Of a stretch of 6,958 nucleotides of DNA, positions 5,259 to 6,958 are shown in pieces. The translations under genes and the position numbers were made by a program. The stretch's first letter is position 1. Every line of letters starts with the position of its first letter. The DNA comes from Methanolobus sp. UBA118 (GTDB lineage Archaea > Halobacteriota > Methanosarcinia > Methanosarcinales > Methanosarcinaceae). The DNA lies in contig DACO01000104.1 of assembly GCA_002508635.1 (NCBI GenBank), positions 10,806-17,763 of the forward strand. The letters are read 5' to 3'. Under the pieces are notes generated by a model. That model was not told the origin of the DNA, did not search any database, and worked only from the letters and a program-made list of their open reading frames with translations.

Positions 5259-6958
5259 ATGACACGATACTTTGAGGTACTGCAACGGGACGGAGCCGCC
5301 CGTATCGGTAAACTGCTTTTCGGTGAGACCGCGCAGACCCCTTATATAATAGATGCCAGGACCTTAAGCTCAGAGGACAGCCTGATAACAAATGCAGGAT
5401 CAGTCTGGGAATCAGGGTCTTTTGAAGAGGCAGAAAGGAATTTTAAAAAAATACGTGAAGCTGTTAAAAATAACTCACTGGTGATCCTGCCTCACCAGTC
5501 ATACCCTCCTGAGGTCCCTGAGGAAATAAAAGACTCTGCAACATGCAGATATGATCCTGATAATGAAGGTCCCACCGGGGAAATATACAGACCCGGATGC
5601 AGCTCAGATGGAAGGGACATGTATATCATGGAAGGTGCCGGCTGTTTTGAGAACAATGCAAGGCAGTTCTTCAATGAACTGATAGAGATGAAGAAAGATA
5701 TTGCCGCTGATACCGCGGTCTATACACCCAACATCTGCCTGCCCGAAAACCTTGCCATGCTGCTGTACCTGGGAGTGGACATTGTTGACAATACAAAGGC
5801 TCTTGTCGCAGCCCACAGTGACATATTCCTTACAAGCGCAGGCAGATTCTATCTTGATTCGCTTACCGAGCTGCCCTGCAGGTGTGAAGCATGCACAGGA
5901 ACAAGTGCAACCGAACTCAGGGAAATGGAAAAGAGAGAGCGTGCAAAGATCCTTGAAAAGCATAACCTCAATGCCCTGGAAGCAGAACTCGTGCTTGTAA
6001 GAGAAAAGATACGTGCCGGCATGCTACGCGAATATGTGGAGGGACAGTGCAGGACAAGACCCTGGCTGACAGCACTTTTGAGGCTCGCAGACAGTGAATA
6101 TGAGTACCTGGAAGAGAAAAGTCCCCTTGCCAGATCCAATGAGATGCTGGCAAACAGCAGTGAATCACTCAGCAGGGTCGAGATCGTAAGATTTGCACAA
6201 AAGGTTCAAGAGCGCTACACTCCACCGGAAGCAGATGTACTGGTACTGCTGCCATGCTCCGCAAAAAAACCATATTCCATATCCAACTCCCACTGGAAGT
6301 TCATCAAAGCCATAGGAGACAAGCGCCGTTTTGTGCATGAGATGATAATCACATCACCCATGGGGATAGTTCCCAGGGAACTGGAGCTTACCTATCCTGC
6401 AGCACACTATGATACCGCAGTGACCGGCTACTGGGATGCCGAAGAACGTGAATGGGTTGCAGGCTGCCTGGAAAAATACCTCAGGAAAAACAGTTACAAG
6501 GTCATCGTTGCCCATGTGGAGGGTGCATACAGGCAGATATGCGAAACGGTTTCCGAAAGACTCGGGATAGAGATGGTATTCACAGCTTCAGGCAGTGTGA
6601 CATCCCCCGATTCACTTAAGAGACTGAAGGAAAAGCTGTCAAAACACACCGAAGGTCGGGCACGCAATGTGGAAGAACGTAAGAAGGACATGATGCGATG
6701 CCTTGCAGATTACCAGTTCGGCAGAGGGGCCTCGGGGATACTTGTACCCGAGGGTACAATAATAAAAGGACCATTTCCCAAGTATCAGATATTTGAGGGA
6801 AAAAAGCAACTTGTCACCCTTATACCTCAGTACGGCACGCTTGCTGTCACCATCGAGGGCGCCGAGCGTATGATAGAATACGGAAGATACGTGGTGGAAA
6901 TTGACGATTTCGTACCCAGGGGATCCCTGCTTGCACCCGGAGTTATAAAAGCGGACCC
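5259..6958 (+). CDS. arcS: Archaeosine synthase ArcS (TgtA2), 3' end outside the window
   Basis: ArcS attaches lysine to preQ0 at position 15 of archaeal tRNA (D-loop); with the radical-SAM partner RaSEA this yields archaeosine. The decisive motif is PC-X3-KPY-X2-S-X2-H, present intact at residues 332-345, with K337 as the expected catalytic lysine. The N-terminal third resembles the TGT fold and keeps a CRCEAC cysteine cluster (207-212), the zinc-site pattern of TGT proteins. Residues about 480-548 resemble the C-terminal C2 region of archaeal TGT proteins, and the start of a PUA RNA-binding domain is seen from about 549 (EIDDFVPRGSLLAPGV). The window ends after 566 codons, so most of the PUA domain is missing. 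The ATG at 5259 gives the family-like MTRYFEVLQRDGAARIGKL. RaSEA is not in view; it may lie downstream. Confidence 0.92.
   Translation, partial: MTRYFEVLQRDGAARIGKLLFGETAQTPYIIDARTLSSEDSLITNAGSVWESGSFEEAERNFKKIREAVKNNSLVILPHQSYPPEVPEEIKDSATCRYDPDNEGPTGEIYRPGCSSDGRDMYIMEGAGCFENNARQFFNELIEMKKDIAADTAVYTPNICLPENLAMLLYLGVDIVDNTKALVAAHSDIFLTSAGRFYLDSLTELPCRCEACTGTSATELREMEKRERAKILEKHNLNALEAELVLVREKIRAGMLREYVEGQCRTRPWLTALLRLADSEYEYLEEKSPLARSNEMLANSSESLSRVEIVRFAQKVQERYTPPEADVLVLLPCSAKKPYSISNSHWKFIKAIGDKRRFVHEMIITSPMGIVPRELELTYPAAHYDTAVTGYWDAEEREWVAGCLEKYLRKNSYKVIVAHVEGAYRQICETVSERLGIEMVFTASGSVTSPDSLKRLKEKLSKHTEGRARNVEERKKDMMRCLADYQFGRGASGILVPEGTIIKGPFPKYQIFEGKKQLVTLIPQYGTLAVTIEGAERMIEYGRYVVEIDDFVPRGSLLAPGVIKAD

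Noticed and set aside
5849..6168. Minus-strand open frames inside arcS
   Set aside because: They are antisense to a well-conserved ArcS frame, with no ribosome-binding site or domain.
1..6958. CRISPR array, insertion sequence, tRNA or rRNA
   Set aside because: No regularly spaced repeat series, transposase reading frame with terminal repeats, or cloverleaf-like sequence was found on reading both strands.

Overview
The window looks like the chromosome of a methanogenic archaeon, most likely a methylotrophic member of the Methanosarcinales. Three things support this. There is an archaeosine synthase (ArcS), an Archaea-specific tRNA modification enzyme. There are two winged-helix regulators of the type that is abundant in Methanosarcinaceae, one of them apparently carrying the C-terminal FilR1/DUF1724 domain. 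Several genes have AT-rich TATA-like promoters and little or no Shine-Dalgarno sequence. The genus cannot be fixed from sequence inspection alone.

Layout. (1) Positions 1-1187, minus strand: the N-terminal 395 residues of a CheB-CheR fusion (receptor methylesterase plus methyltransferase), cut by the window edge. (2) Positions 1356-1622, minus strand: a small stand-alone winged-helix regulator of about 88 residues, read from a TTG start. (3) Positions 1911-2727, plus strand: a full-length paralogue of that regulator, divergent from it, whose first 13-15 codons lie in a different frame from the rest. The frame changes at a run of eight A. (4) Positions 2732-5172, minus strand: a two-gene operon for a GlcD-type FAD oxidase and its GlcF/HdrD-like iron-sulfur partner, together a glycolate/D-lactate (2-hydroxyacid) dehydrogenase. 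(5) Positions 5259-6958, plus strand: ArcS, divergent from glcD and cut within its C-terminal PUA domain.

How it fits together. The glcD-glcF pair is one functional unit: substrate oxidation on FAD, with electrons passed through [4Fe-4S] and CCG-type clusters. The regulator pair and the CheB-CheR gene form an AT-rich regulatory block. It contains a 9-bp perfect inverted repeat (ATTTACCAA/TTGGTAAAT) in the probable promoter of cheB-cheR. One further exact copy of the half-site lies just ahead of the small regulator's preferred start, and one near-copy lies in the cheB-cheR upstream region. This suggests, without proving it, that the small regulator controls itself and the CheB-CheR gene. The full-length regulator converges on glcF with only 4 bp between the stop codons.

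The points most worth a second look are the A-run frameshift, the effector-less small regulator with its candidate operator family, and the repeats in the 288-bp divergent intergenic region. I found no tRNA, rRNA, CRISPR array, insertion sequence or clearly new multi-gene system.
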